Source: Symbiodinium natans (taxonomy: Eukaryota; Sar; Dinophyceae; Suessiales; Symbiodiniaceae). Taken from it: a stretch of DNA of 45,841 nt. Where the stretch lies: NCBI GenBank assembly GCA_905221605.1, contig CAJNDS010000977.1, positions 1 to 45,841 on the forward strand. Reading direction: 5' to 3'. The notes beneath the pieces were generated by a model. The model was not told the DNA's origin. It ran no database searches and saw only the letters and a list, made by a program, of their open reading frames with translations. The position numbers were made by a program, and so were the translations under genes. This document shows, piece after piece, positions 8,870 through 29,639 of this stretch. The first letter of the stretch is position 1. Each line of letters starts with the position of its first letter.

Positions 8870-10150
8870 GGAGAACTTCTGTTTTCTTTCATGCTTTCAT
8901 AGGCAACCTCTACTTTACTTATATTTTCAATTGAAAAACTCTATATTCTTTGTCATGGGAAAACTTTGATAAATGGGATAACCTTTATTTTCTCTATGTT
9001 ATGATAGGAAAACCTCGCTTCTCTATGCTGTCATCGGAAGCCTGTATTTGCTTTATGCTTTAATCCGAAAACCTCTACATTCTCTGCCTGTATAACCAGC
9101 GGTGGGGTTGGGGCGGGCACAGCCCTCCCCCCCCCCCATTTGCAAACACAAGGCTCTTGAATGCAGGTCCTCTTCACGGGCTGATGGTGTTGAAAAAGCA
9201 AGCTTACACAGTTTGATAAAAGGGGGGAAGTTGGGGGGGGCCCCCCCCCCCCTCACATAGGATTTTTGAACGCAAGTGCTCTTCACGGGCTGATGTTCTT
9301 TACAAGGCAAGTTTGCACGGGTTAAGAAAGGAAGGCGGGGGTTGGGGGGGCGGCGGGGCCGCCAAACCTGGCGGGGTGTGAGCTCTGGTGTGGGTGGATG
9401 CCGCGGGGCGATACCGGGGGTCCCTTGCGGCGGGAGGGGCGCTGCTTTGCGGATGGGGCGGTATCTCCATTGCAATTCCACCCGCAGACACGGTCCGTTA
9501 TGTCCAAGAGGACCGATTCTCGGTCCTCTTCTTTTGGAGATACACTCCCCTGTATATCACGCCGCAGCATCCACCCACGCCAGAGCTCACACCCTGCCAG
9601 GTTGGGCGGTCCCGCCGCCCAAGCTTGCACCCAACCCCGCAGCGTCCCACGGCCCCACCGCGCCGTGGCATGCCAAAGCTCACATCCCGCGGCGTCCCAC
9701 CGCCCTACCCCGTCCATGCCCGGCAATCCCGCCCAAGCTCGCAGCCCGCACAGCGTCCCACCGCGGGTCCTCCGGGTTCCTCCCATTCCATATGCCGTCC
9801 TGCGGCATCCCGCACCGAATCCTCGCAACCCCCCTGCCTGGACACCCTATAAACGAGAACCCAACCCCCAAGGGCCTTTGGGAAAAATATGAAGAAAATG
9901 GAAGTTTTCCTATTAAAATCTATGGAATATGCGGTTTCCTGTTTCAGGAGAAAACCAAGGATTTTCTATAATTATCACGTAGAGAAAATAAAATCTAGAG
10001 AATATACAGGTTTTCCTATCTAAACATAAAGAAATGCAGGATTTCCTTTTTAAATAAGTTTTGCCCATAAAAAAAGACTTCCCTATGAAAACGTAGAGAA
10101 AATGGAGGTTTTCGTATTGGAAAAAGGTTTCCCTAGTAAACCCAGAGAAA
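8870..10150. mobile_element. nested fold-back (inverted repeat) element
   Basis: The left flank (about 8870-9090) consists of degenerate ~30-bp units like GGAAAACCTCTATTTTCTC. The right flank (about 9880-10150) carries the same units in reverse complement (for example GAGAAAATGGAGGTTTTC). Inside these lie GC-rich arms: 9360-9412 is the near reverse complement of 9555-9612. Further in, GTATCTCCA (9461-9469) pairs with TGGAGATAC (9535-9543), and at the centre AAGAGGACCGA-TTC-TCGGTCCTCTT (9506-9530) is a perfect 11-bp hairpin. Symmetry at four scales suggests a fold-back transposon or a folded palindromic duplication. It encodes no obvious protein; the overlapping GC-rich ORFs are shadows. Confidence 0.6.
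9115..9345. repeat. duplicated ~100-bp unit with poly-G/poly-C
   Basis: Two copies of a unit containing CTCTTCACGGGCTGATG are separated by a G-run/C-run palindrome (about 9232-9252) and preceded by a C-run (9126-9137). A related design occurs at 23776-24020. Confidence 0.6.
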
Positions 10151-10770
10151 TGAGACCAGAAAAGGCAACAAAAAAGAAAGGGCAAAATACAAACAGAGTC
10201 CCCTTGATAGCGGGTCGGGAATGCATCCTTCCTGATGTCTGGATTCATACGACGGTGGGCCACCAGGTCTACTGCAGCTTACCAGTAGAGGTACAGAAGC
10301 GGATGTCAAGGAGAGGACTCATGGATAAAAGGAAGCCTTTTTGGACGTACGTTTCCTTGGGTTCTTTACTAAGGGGTAGGTGGGCGGGTGCAGCGTGAAA
10401 ATGAGTGTACCAGTTGTCGCAGCTTCAATTAGCCATGTTTTGCTGTGTCAATGTTGTGTGATATGATGTCTGATGCACGAACGTGGCTGGTGCATTGGCC
10501 GTGTCGCAGCACTTTGGGGGCCCCGGGGGCCCTGCTAAACTGCCTGCCACGTGCAGTCTTCCTGCTTCTGCACATTGCTCATCCCGTGTCAGCTCGTGAA
10601 ACTGTGTGTATGCTGGTCGCATGATGCAGAACATGAGGGTTTTCCATGTGAAATCACAGAATTAAGAATGAATAACCCAACGCAGCCTGGTGGAGTTTTC
10701 ATGCTTTGCTGTGGTTCAGAATTTATCATAATCTGCTATGATTCCAGATCCAATCCCTTCATCCGTTTAA
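10150..10770. other. no recognisable gene
   Basis: Mixed-composition DNA with only short ORFs on both strands. Nothing supported. Confidence 0.5.
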
Positions 10771-10772
10771 TA

Positions 10773-10799
10773 ACCCCCCCCCCCCCCCAAAAAAAAAAA
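10773..10799. repeat. poly-C / poly-A tract
   Basis: A run of about 16 C is followed directly by 10 A. It may mark the end of an old retroposed copy, but no body is recognised. Confidence 0.7.
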
Positions 10800-10954
10800 T
10801 AGAAACCTAATCCCCAGCACCGCCCATAAAAATTCGGAACAATTTACAACCTTAGTTATTCGGGGGTATACGACTTGAGTAGTTTGACCATATCTAAACC
10901 AGTAAACCCTCAGCCCGGACTCAAACAAAAACTCAACCTCCTTCCCTCCCTCCC

Positions 10955-11150
10955 TTAGGGCGTAGGGTTTAGGGCTTGGGTGTAGGGCCAGGTAAAGGTT
11001 TGGGGGCAAGGGCAAGGGCTAAGGCTAAGGGCTTAGGCTTTTAATTAAGGTAGGCTTTAAGGGTTCGGGGAACGAAAACAGTAACCCCCTAATGCAAAAC
11101 CCTTCGGTGGGGTTTTCGGGGGTCCTGTTTTAGGGAGGGGGGGGGTTCAA
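10955..11150. repeat. degenerate telomere-like G-strand block
   Basis: Runs such as GGGTTTAGGGCTTGGG and GGCTAAGGGCTTAGG, then G-rich text with GGGGG runs. Variants of TTTAGGG on the plus strand. Confidence 0.55.
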
Positions 11151-11177
11151 TATTAGGGGGATCGGAGTATGACGATA

Positions 11178-11963
11178 TCAAAACAGAGCCTGTATGCAAC
11201 ACCGAAACAAGGGCTCAGCCCAACTGTGCCTGGAGGACGCCGGGTCCCAGCACTCGTCCGGTATACCAATCTTTCCCTCCATGCGTTCCGCGACCGTCTC
11301 GAGGTAGCCAGACTTTAGAGCGGCAAGGAAGTCTTTTGCTGTCCAGTGCGCCTTCGAAGTTTGTGCAAGATCACGCTCAGTCGTCATTTGTGCCGAGGTC
11401 TCCTGGGAAAGCGCCGCAGTCTCCGATGACGTGGACTGGGACAGGATCTCTCCTTGGGAAGCTGGCACTTCCGTACTTTGAGATGAGCTGGCCGCCTCTT
11501 CTTCCACTTTGGATCGCCTCTGACTCGCTGTCGGGGAGACAGTCGACTCCGGGACCGGCTGACGCTGTTGAAGAGCTTTTGGCTTCACGGCTACACTCGA
11601 TCCTGGTGACTCTGGAGACCCCAAAGCCACATCTCGTTGCCTGGGAGCAGGGTCTGGCGTCGAAGCCAACGGCGGTCTTGGTGCCACCATCCGCACTGGT
11701 GGTCCTGACCTGGGCCTTGGTGCAATCACTGAACCTGAATTTGTTGATGGGAGCGATCCCAATTTGTGCTGGCTGGGAGCTGCTGCCCGGGGAGGCACTC
11801 TGAAAGGATACTTGGCCGTAGCCTGGCGCTTCTGCGGCCCATTGACCTCACTCTGCGCATCGCCAAAACGCTTCGCTTGTGCGGGGGCTGAAGATGACGC
11901 AGACTTTGCAGGCGGATCTAGCTGCTCCGGTGCAAGGTTTGACCTGTGCTCCTCACAGTCCAT
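11178..11963 (-). CDS. hypothetical Pro/Ser-rich protein, 261 aa
   Basis: A long minus-strand ORF starts at an ATG in good context (GCGCCATGGA) and ends at TGA. Residues 1-200 are low-complexity and rich in Pro, Ser, Ala, Gln and Arg, as in a disordered region. The last ~60 residues look folded: AHWTAKDFLAALKSGYLETV, then GIPDECWDPASS. It may be a first exon that reads into intron, or the gag-like 5' part of an element. No polymerase or other domain follows. Family unrecognised. Codon composition is GC-rich like the exons of the tandem gene array. Confidence 0.45.
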   Translation of the reverse strand: MDCEEHRSNLAPEQLDPPAKSASSSAPAQAKRFGDAQSEVNGPQKRQATAKYPFRVPPRAAAPSQHKLGSLPSTNSGSVIAPRPRSGPPVRMVAPRPPLASTPDPAPRQRDVALGSPESPGSSVAVKPKALQQRQPVPESTVSPTASQRRSKVEEEAASSSQSTEVPASQGEILSQSTSSETAALSQETSAQMTTERDLAQTSKAHWTAKDFLAALKSGYLETVAERMEGKIGIPDECWDPASSRHSWAEPLFRCCIQALF

Positions 11964-11989
11964 GGCGCTTTTCAGCAGCCTAGATCACT

Positions 11990-14900
11990 TTGTTGTTTTT
12001 ACATACGTGAACGGCTTTACATATCTGAACTCAGCTTCCTAGGATGCAGCAGTCATGTACATTCATATGTAGCTGGGAGTGCACAAGGCTGGCAAAGACA
12101 CGAAATAGCCCTGAAGTAGGCTGGGCTGTGTACAGGAACAGCTTGTTGTGACAAACTATCCGGGACAACATCCAACTTCCTGGTTATATCAGAAAGAACA
12201 ACGTAACAAGATTGAGCACATACAGCAAGCGCGCGCATCTGCGAGCAGTGGAAATGTATGAAAATGTACATAGCCCCCGGATAAAGACGTTGCACCTTTG
12301 GATGACGCCCCTCTCTTCATTTTGCACAAGCCTTGTTGATCAACCAGGATCGCCGCTGCATTCTATGACTATATATGCCAGTGTCGCCCACAAGCCTGCC
12401 CGCTCACTGCCCGACTGGGCCGGAGGGTCGTGTAGGGCTCCTTCCTGCGCTTGCCAAGCTGCACTTCCAAATCTGATTGATTCATGATACATTAAGAAGA
12501 TTGAACATGATTTAGAAATGAAGGCTCCGGGGTCATCTTACCCGGATACAATCCCACAGGAACCCGAACGAACAGGTCTGTTGATACCGCAACGTCCAGA
12601 GGGCTTTGCAGCGCTAGTCCATTACACTCACAGGCAACAACTTGAAAAAAAATATCAAAGGTGTAGTCTAGGAACTTTTGGCAGTTTCTTGAAGCTGCAA
12701 CCTTCGGACGACCCACTTGATTTCCACTAAAGATTGTCTGAGAGCTCTCGGTTGGGAATCCCACGACTGCAGCGTAGAAAATTCGGTGTGCTCAGCTTGA
12801 TGCTTCCTTTCCCTAGTCGTCGGCCTAGCCTGCCCATAGAGTCGGCGCACCTACCAGGCGGGTATGTGAGGCGGGGGCAAAGATGGTGGGGGATGGTTGG
12901 TGATTTCGAGTCGGGAGTTGAGGGCAACTTTGTTTGGGCCCACAAGGCTTCGCGCAGCATTCGCGCAAGCCGACATGATCCAATGGGTTTTCCATGGGTT
13001 TCGCTCAGGGTACGAAGGTGCCAACCAGAATGCCCTTGGAATGCGTCCACAGCCCACGCAAACCGAATCAACTACATTCGGATGATGAAGTTAGTCTTGA
13101 AGAGTTTAGGACGTCATGCACTACATAGGCTGCTGAGGCATTTTGGGAGCTGATAAGGTAGGGGTGCTAGGATTATGTAAGGGTCCCGATAGGGGTCCTT
13201 GCTGGTAGCCATCAGTATATATAAACCGCCACCCAATATGAACTTTAAAGCTTGGTTAGTATGTTAGTATATTTGGTTTCCCTGCCCAGCACCCAGGACC
13301 GGTGTCAGGCCGAGCCCCAAAACATCCCCAAACCCACCCCCATAAAGCTTACGACGCCCTACCGTCTCTGCCCGAAACATGGCATACCTGAAGCTTACGA
13401 CTAAATCGCGAAGAGGAGGTAGGGGATGCTGCTGACAAGCCGGCGCATTTGCAGAAGTCCATTATTGGATATGGTTTTCTGACAACCGCGCAACACATTG
13501 CTAATCTCTTGACATTTCGGAAGTTCAAAATGCCAGGTTTCCTGGAATGGCAAGTTATAGTGATCCGGACTACTGGCTAGCGGCTAGCGACATATGCTGG
13601 ATACTAGTGATGGCCATGCTAAAACGAGATCTCCCTTCAAACCTCACGTTCTGCCAACCCACGCAGGCCCTGCCCTACCATGCGTTCTTTCATCGTCGCC
13701 CTTCTTTCCGTCATACTTTAGTAGGGAAGCGAGCTGTAGGTTGCAATTCAACCCTGCCTAACAGACATCAACTCACCCACATACCGATTGCACCAACTCT
13801 TTTGGCTAGGGTCTGCTTGTGAAGTGAGCCTGTCCGACATGTTGATTCGCACATCATCGCCGACAGACCCCAAACTTTTCAAACAAGAACATGTCTCCAG
13901 CAACCATCTACTGCCTACCGCCCCGCCTTTCTGGCTTTGCGTCGTGCCTTCTCCTTCGGGCAACTATCGCAGCTGGCGCCATGACTCGGCTCAACTGCAG
14001 AGCAGTCCAGCTGTAACCCTTTTTTGCTTACCTCTGACTTTGCAGTAGAACATGCTTAGTTGACTGTTACCTGGTTACGATTTTGTTTGACTTAGGGCTT
14101 GCCACCCCACATCTCCCTGCCTGTCAACATCTGCTGTTAGGGTACCTTGTGTCTGCCACGCAACACCTGGCACCAACCCCCACAGGCTTCACAGCCAGTA
14201 CCATCTCACCTTTTAAGGTGACGGCCACTCCGCATCTCTTGAAAGTGTGGAAGGTCAAAACATGCCTATTCAAGCTTGATGGGCATGCCAGCATCTCCCT
14301 TTGGAGTTTGATACTTTTGTTGCTTGCAAGATGGCACCTCCTTCACTTAGCAAGTTATAGTATAGCTAAGCAGAGAAGAGAGTAAAGCTAGACATCTTCA
14401 AAGCCAACCATTGTAGACATCAGCCAGTCAACTGGAAGTACGATGAGGCGCTCTGATCAGTAGGGCTTCGGGGTCTCAGGTTTGGGCCCATCCCACCGTT
14501 AAAGCAAGCCGCAGTGAAGTCCCGTGCCTCCTGGCCCAAGAGGGAAGCCAACGAAAGCGCCTGTCAAGTTGCCGGCTTCCCTTCCCAAGCATCCGTCAAC
14601 CTATGCGCCTCAAATAGTGTAGGGCGACAGCGATGTCATTTTTAGAACCCTCTCAGAGCATGCAACAACCTGAAAAGGCCCCAAAGAGTCTCCCACAAGC
14701 AGGCCTTGGAGCAGGGTGCACGAGGGTCTGTCATGGCGCTTTGCAGTGGGAAGCAGGTGCATTGTAAATTGTACACATCTGCAAATTCCACATCCTCTGA
14801 GTGAAATCCCGTTCATAAGAATCTCTCGGAAAGATCAAATGCTGTTGAGGTGTTGCCTCTATCAAGTACCTTCATCACTTGGTCCATTGGTGAAGCTCGA

Positions 14901-15800
14901 TGGATGCAAAAACAACTGCGCACGAGCATCCTTCTACGGCGTAGGATTTCCGGCTCGGGGACTGGACACCTTGGGCGATTGAATCCGAGGAGGTTTCACG
15001 AACCAACGTAAGTTGGTCCCCGGTAGATCCCTGTGCAAGGAACCAGTCACGTGTCAAGGAGAGCTGATCGCCAGCTTTCCCCACAAATGCTGAATGCGTC
15101 GATGCGGGTCCAACACACCAGGGTGATACAGTAACAGCTTCCATGCTGCAGCGTCCCACAAAACCCGTGTTGGACGCTATGAACTCCCAAATTGCCCGAG
15201 ATTTCGGCTTTAGCGGTTGGTGGTTCTCCGGCATCTTTTTCCCGAAAGCGTATCTGCAGCCCGACCATGCCCCCGACGCGCACGTCCCTTGGCTTGGGCC
15301 ACCCAGGCCGAAACGTGCGCAGGGAAGGCAGGTCAGCCAGTTACCTTGCGTGTCTGGCGTCCCGGGGATGTGCCCAATGGCTGGAGGATGTACGAATTTG
15401 ATGAAGTTGATGCAAATCTTTCGAGCGTTTCCCCATTTTTGCACCCCAAGAAGGAACCCGTGGAAATCCACATCATAATTTGGGGAATGCCAATGTTTTC
15501 ATGCAGCAGCTACTCGGCCTTTCATAACAATGCGAGCCACGTAGTTCCTCGATAGATTCATGGGGGTAAGCGGACCTTTGCAGGCATGGATGTACTCAAG
15601 GTGGCCGTAGTCATGGTGGCACCGGTCTCCAAATGCTGCCGGGTTGGAGCATGGCGTAGGCATGGATGCACGTGTCTCCGAATGCAGCCCACCCACCAAA
15701 CCAACAAGGAACTTTAAAAAATAGAGCGGGGGCACGAACCCGAATGCAAACACCTGTCACGCACACGACGAACATAACCGAAGCAATGCCCACCACGACT
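11990..15800. other. 3.8 kb without recognisable genes
   Basis: Average-composition DNA with ORFs up to ~200 codons (the longest is minus, 14875-15471) whose translations show no family-like motif. I see no repeat arrays or RNA genes. It may hold short exons that cannot be recognised without a second copy for comparison. Confidence 0.4.
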
Positions 15801-15834
15801 TCGGACTCGACGTGACATTTTCTAAAATTGTTGC

Positions 15835-16118
15835 TCACTTTCTTTCTTTTTTGGGGGATCGATCTCTATCTCTCTCTCTCTTGCCCTCCCTTCTTCTTCT
15901 TCTTCTTCTTCTTCTTCTTCTTCTTCTTCTTCTTCTTCTTCTTCTTCTTCTTCTGCTTGGCTTGACGGGCGCAGTCCCCCCCACCCCCTCCCGTGCTGGG
16001 CGCATTGTGAAACTGCAAGGAGGCCTTTCCCCGCATCTGTCCCCAAAGCACGCCTCATTCCCTCCCTCTCTCCTCTTCTTTTTCTTCTTCTTCTTCTCCT
16101 TCTTCTTCTTCTTCTCCA
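15835..16118. repeat. (TTC)n / pyrimidine microsatellites
   Basis: TC-rich text passes into a pure (TTC)n run at about 15891-15953. A second interrupted (TTC)n run lies at 16070-16115. The Glu/Arg/Lys-repeat ORFs across them are artefacts. Confidence 0.9.
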
Positions 16119-16239
16119 CGCTTCCTCGACGGCCAAGCGCTTCAGTCCGTCTTAGGACTCCTGTTGAGTCAGTCGGCTTTCGGGCCGTGATTGGTTCACC
16201 ACAGCCAACATGGGCCCCCTGGTTCATTTTCCCGTTCAC

Positions 16240-17161
16240 TTCATAGTCTGTGGCCTGGGCGAGCACGTTGTCGTCGAACAGGTCCCCTTCCTCTTTCTTT
16301 ATGGGCTTTTCTTCCATTCGGGCTCGTTTTCGAGTTGAACTTGAGGCTAGCATCGCGAATTCCAGCGGGTCTCCGTCCAGGCCGGCGAGGAAGTCCTCCA
16401 GCACTCTCCCCAAGAAAGGAGGTGCTGTGGTCGCTGACGCAATTCTTCTCCCCGATGCCCACACTGTCCCCGAGGACCACTCGCATTCAACTGCGGTCCC
16501 CGGCGCTTGGGAGAGGGTTAGGCGCTCTTTCCCCGCAAAGGAGCTGTTCATGGTCTCGTCGTCCTCATGGGCTTGGCACGATGGCCGTTCTACGACGGAT
16601 CCCCGTGGCGAACACGCCGGCCCTGCGTGTTGAGGTCCAGGCCGAGTCCGCCAGAAGCTCGTCCTTGGGGGTGTCCCGGCGCAAGCCTCCAATGACGATG
16701 GCCCTTCGGCGTCCCCTGTCCTGATCCCATTGCGCTGCTGGGTCCTCCCGTCGTCGAGCATGTTCCTTGCTTCTCCAGCGTGGCGGGGGGTTGTGCATGG
16801 CTGTCTTCTGCTGGTCCGCGACGCGGCGCTCCATGTTGCGCATCGCTGTTTTTATCTCGCCAAGGAAGCTCTGAACCTCGGCGCGCAGCGCAAGCTGAAC
16901 GTCGGTCAACTGGAGCGGGACTTTGTCCTGGGATAAGAACTCTTCGATGGAATTCATCTACCCTTCGTCCCCCGAGCCGTCCAGGGCAACCTCTGGCTCC
17001 TTGCGCTTTCGCTCCGTTGTAGCGGGGCTCCCCAATATAGTGGGCGTTGCCCCCCGTGCCGTCGGAGTACTCCGCGACGCCATTGTTCGTGGATCATCTG
17101 GTCGTTGGTTTCCCTGACAAATCACGACCTCTGGCTGCTGGCTTGTCCGTTCGCCTGGCAA
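16240..17161 (-). pseudogene. 5' fragment of a LINE-like ORF
   Basis: On the minus strand, one frame runs from 17161, crosses a single in-frame TAG at 16958-16960 and continues to 16565. It contains a coiled-coil-like stretch (LALRAEVQSFLGEIKTAMRN) and a beta-strand/loop segment RAIVIGGLRRDTPKDELL. A second frame (to ~16240) carries on with segments such as VECEWSSGTVWASGRR. From memory, this combination resembles the region before the endonuclease in dinoflagellate non-LTR retroelements; I could not check it. The stop codon and the frame change mark a decayed copy. No endonuclease or RT follows here; a (TTC)n tract lies downstream. Confidence 0.45.
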
Positions 17162-17364
17162 GGGCGGTGTTGAGCTGGGTCGTGTAGTTCGGGTAGGAGA
17201 ATAACTAAATTAGCGTCCCCCCACGCCTCAGCGGTCTCATCCGCGACTTCGGCCAGCAGCGTTTGCCGTACAGGACCGAACTCGACGCACTCGCCCAAGG
17301 CAACGTCAGGGGGAAGACGCGTAGTGGTGCAAACAGGTAGAAGTGCTCAAACGTCGACGCCGGT

Positions 17365-17850
17365 GCTCTCTTTCTCTTTCTCTTTCTCCTTCTCCTTCTC
17401 CTTCTCCTTCTCCTTCTCTTTCTCTTTCTCTTTCTGTTTCTCTTTCTCTTTCTCTCTCGCGCTCTCGCCGTCCTTCTTTCTTTCGGACGGCATGGAGGCC
17501 GAAGCCTCCGGGCGTCTTCGCCCGCCGTCTCTCTGTCTCTCTGTCTCTCTGTCTCTCTGTCTCTCTGTCTCTCTGTCTCTCTGTCTCTCTGTCTCTCTGT
17601 CTCTCTGTCTCTCTGTCTCTCTGTCTCTCTGTCTCTCTCTGTCTCTCTCTGTCTCTCTCTGTCTCTCTCTGTCTCTCTCTGTCTCTCTCTGTCTCTCTCT
17701 GTCTCTCTCTGTTCTCTCTGTCTCTCTCTCTCTCTGTCTCTCTGTCTCTCTGTCTCTCTGTCTCTCTGTCTCTCTGTCTCTCTGTCTCTCTGTCTCTCTG
17801 TCTCTCTGTCTCTCTGTCTCTCTGTCTCTCTGTCTCTCTGCCTCTCTGTC
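17365..17850. repeat. CT-rich microsatellite cluster
   Basis: (CTTCTC/TTTCTC)n at ~17365-17465, then (CTGTCTCT)n at 17530-17850 with a block of 10-bp CTGTCTCTCT units near 17632-17710. The very long RDRETERQ-type and SLSLCLSV-type ORFs are repeat artefacts. Confidence 0.95.
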
Positions 17851-17854
17851 TGCT

Positions 17855-18070
17855 GAGCGCCCAGTCCCGGTGCCTCCCTGGAGTGCCCAACCGCAGAGTC
17901 TTCTGGAGCGCCCAACCCACAGTGTCCCGAGTGCCCAGCCCCAGAGTCAAAGTCTGCAGCGCCCAACCCCAGACTCTCCCTGAGTCTCCCTGGAGTGCCC
18001 AACCCCAGAGTGTCCCCGGAGTGCCCAGCCCCAGAGTGTCCCTGGAGCGCCCAACCGCAGAGTATCTCTA
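17855..18070. repeat. degenerate GAGTGCCCAACCCCAGAGT minisatellite
   Basis: About ten imperfect 20-30-bp units of the type (GAGTGCCCA(A/G)CCCCAGAGTGTCCC). They lie just beyond the CTGTCTCT array. Confidence 0.7.
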
Positions 18071-18306
18071 CCAACAGAGGGCGGGGATGTTCGAAGAAAA
18101 TGTTGTCTCTGGTCATCTCTGGCCATTTCTCTTCGGTTTCTCTTCTTTCACAAGACAATCACGCAAACTCTCACCTCTCGCACTCTGACACCAAGGCCAC
18201 TCACTCGCATGTTTAACTAACTTCGGCACAAACCAAGCAAAACGCTAACAACTAAAGAAGAAAGACCATCTCAGAAGATCTCTTTTGTTTTCTCCTGCCG
18301 CGGGAG

Positions 18307-18326
18307 AGGCCTGCGATGCAATGCAT
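18307..18326 (-). other. conserved block after tandem gene copy 1
   Basis: A 20-nt block (minus ATGCATTGCATCGCAGGCCT) also occurs after copies 2 (29421-29440) and 3 (33576-33595), at variable distance from the VHLYYEPQ exon. GATGCA/TGCATC forms a small hairpin. It is either a further micro-exon (CIASQ or CFASQ, with a GC donor) or a 3'-UTR signal. Confidence 0.5.
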
Positions 18327-18399
18327 CTACTTGCAGCCTTCTTCGGGAGAAAATGGATGTGTCGATGTGGGCACTTGCCGCTCTGGCTGAGGGCCAGAT

Positions 18400-28612
<10,213 letters not shown>

Positions 28613-29420
28613 CTCGGCGTAGAGTTGTGCTTTTTGGGGCTGCGGTGCAGCATGGTGTAGCCATGAAAGGCCAGATCACATCAAGATGCATGCCTGCTGT
28701 CCCTGGAGCCAACTGAAACAACGTTCGACAGGGCTCCTTTTCGTGATCTTCCATGCTATCAGAAGACGAATCACAGAAATCGCTGCTTCTGAGAGGCGCC
28801 CGATAGCAGGCTAGACTTGGTCATGGCTGAGAACGGCTGGGAGAAGGGGATTGGTGGGTGCTCGGGCCTCCTTTGATCCTCACCAAGCAGCTGAAACTTC
28901 TCAACACTCGCGTGGCTTGCTGACAGCCCTGTTGGTAGTCCAGGGGGGCTGTAAGATCAGATGCCTTCAACAAACATGCCATGTGGGAGGCCACCCAAGT
29001 ACACAGTACACGCCATGTCAGACTTTGATTCTTGGGTCCGAAGTGGTGGCACCCGCCGGGACATGTGACTTACAAGTGACGAGTTGGCACCCAACCTGAC
29101 CCTCTTGGGACAGCTTCCCTCAAAAAATATCTGAAAGAAAGCGGCGTGCCCGCTACCGGGGCTTCAGGCTCTGAATGGGTGGTGGCGGGATGGGTGGGTG
29201 GGTGGCATTTGTGCTTGTCGGAAAGGCTCAGGATTTCCGCTTCTGATATTCCAGGCCCTATTCTAGACTAGATTAGCGGATTTGGGGGATTTAACATGGA
29301 TCAATTCGATGTTGACATCCGACTGTCAGAGGCATGCGAAAACAGCGGAGACCTGCTGGAGACTCTCAGAAGCACAGCCGAAAGCAAGCGCATCCCGGGG
29401 CAGCCCCTTTTCTACCGGAG

Positions 29421-29440
29421 AGGCCTGCGATGCAAAGCAT
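29421..29440 (-). other. conserved block after tandem gene copy 2
   Basis: Minus ATGCTTTGCATCGCAGGCCT, about 200 nt after the stop-containing exon. GATGC-AAA-GCATC hairpin on the plus strand. See the copy 1 entry. Confidence 0.5.
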
Positions 29441-29639
29441 CTACCTGCACCCTTTGGGAGAAACGGACACTTTGAGCTAGCCTGCCAAAACTACTGTATG
29501 TGCAACCCTGAACTTCGTCTGGGCGGTCCTCAAATTGCAATCCCATCAGCATGGCTGCATCGTGTGCGTGTGTGCATCATCTCAATACAGCTGCTTTGCT
29601 GACCTGCCGCGAACCCTGGCTCCTGGCTAGCTACCCATC

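Noticed and set aside
14875-15471. 198-aa minus ORF
   Set aside because: No motif, no second copy and no supporting context. Length is possible by chance in GC-rich DNA.
17205-18188. Long RDRETERQ and SLSLCLSV ORFs
   Set aside because: Translation of CTGTCTCT and TTCTCT microsatellites. All frames are open because the repeats lack stops.
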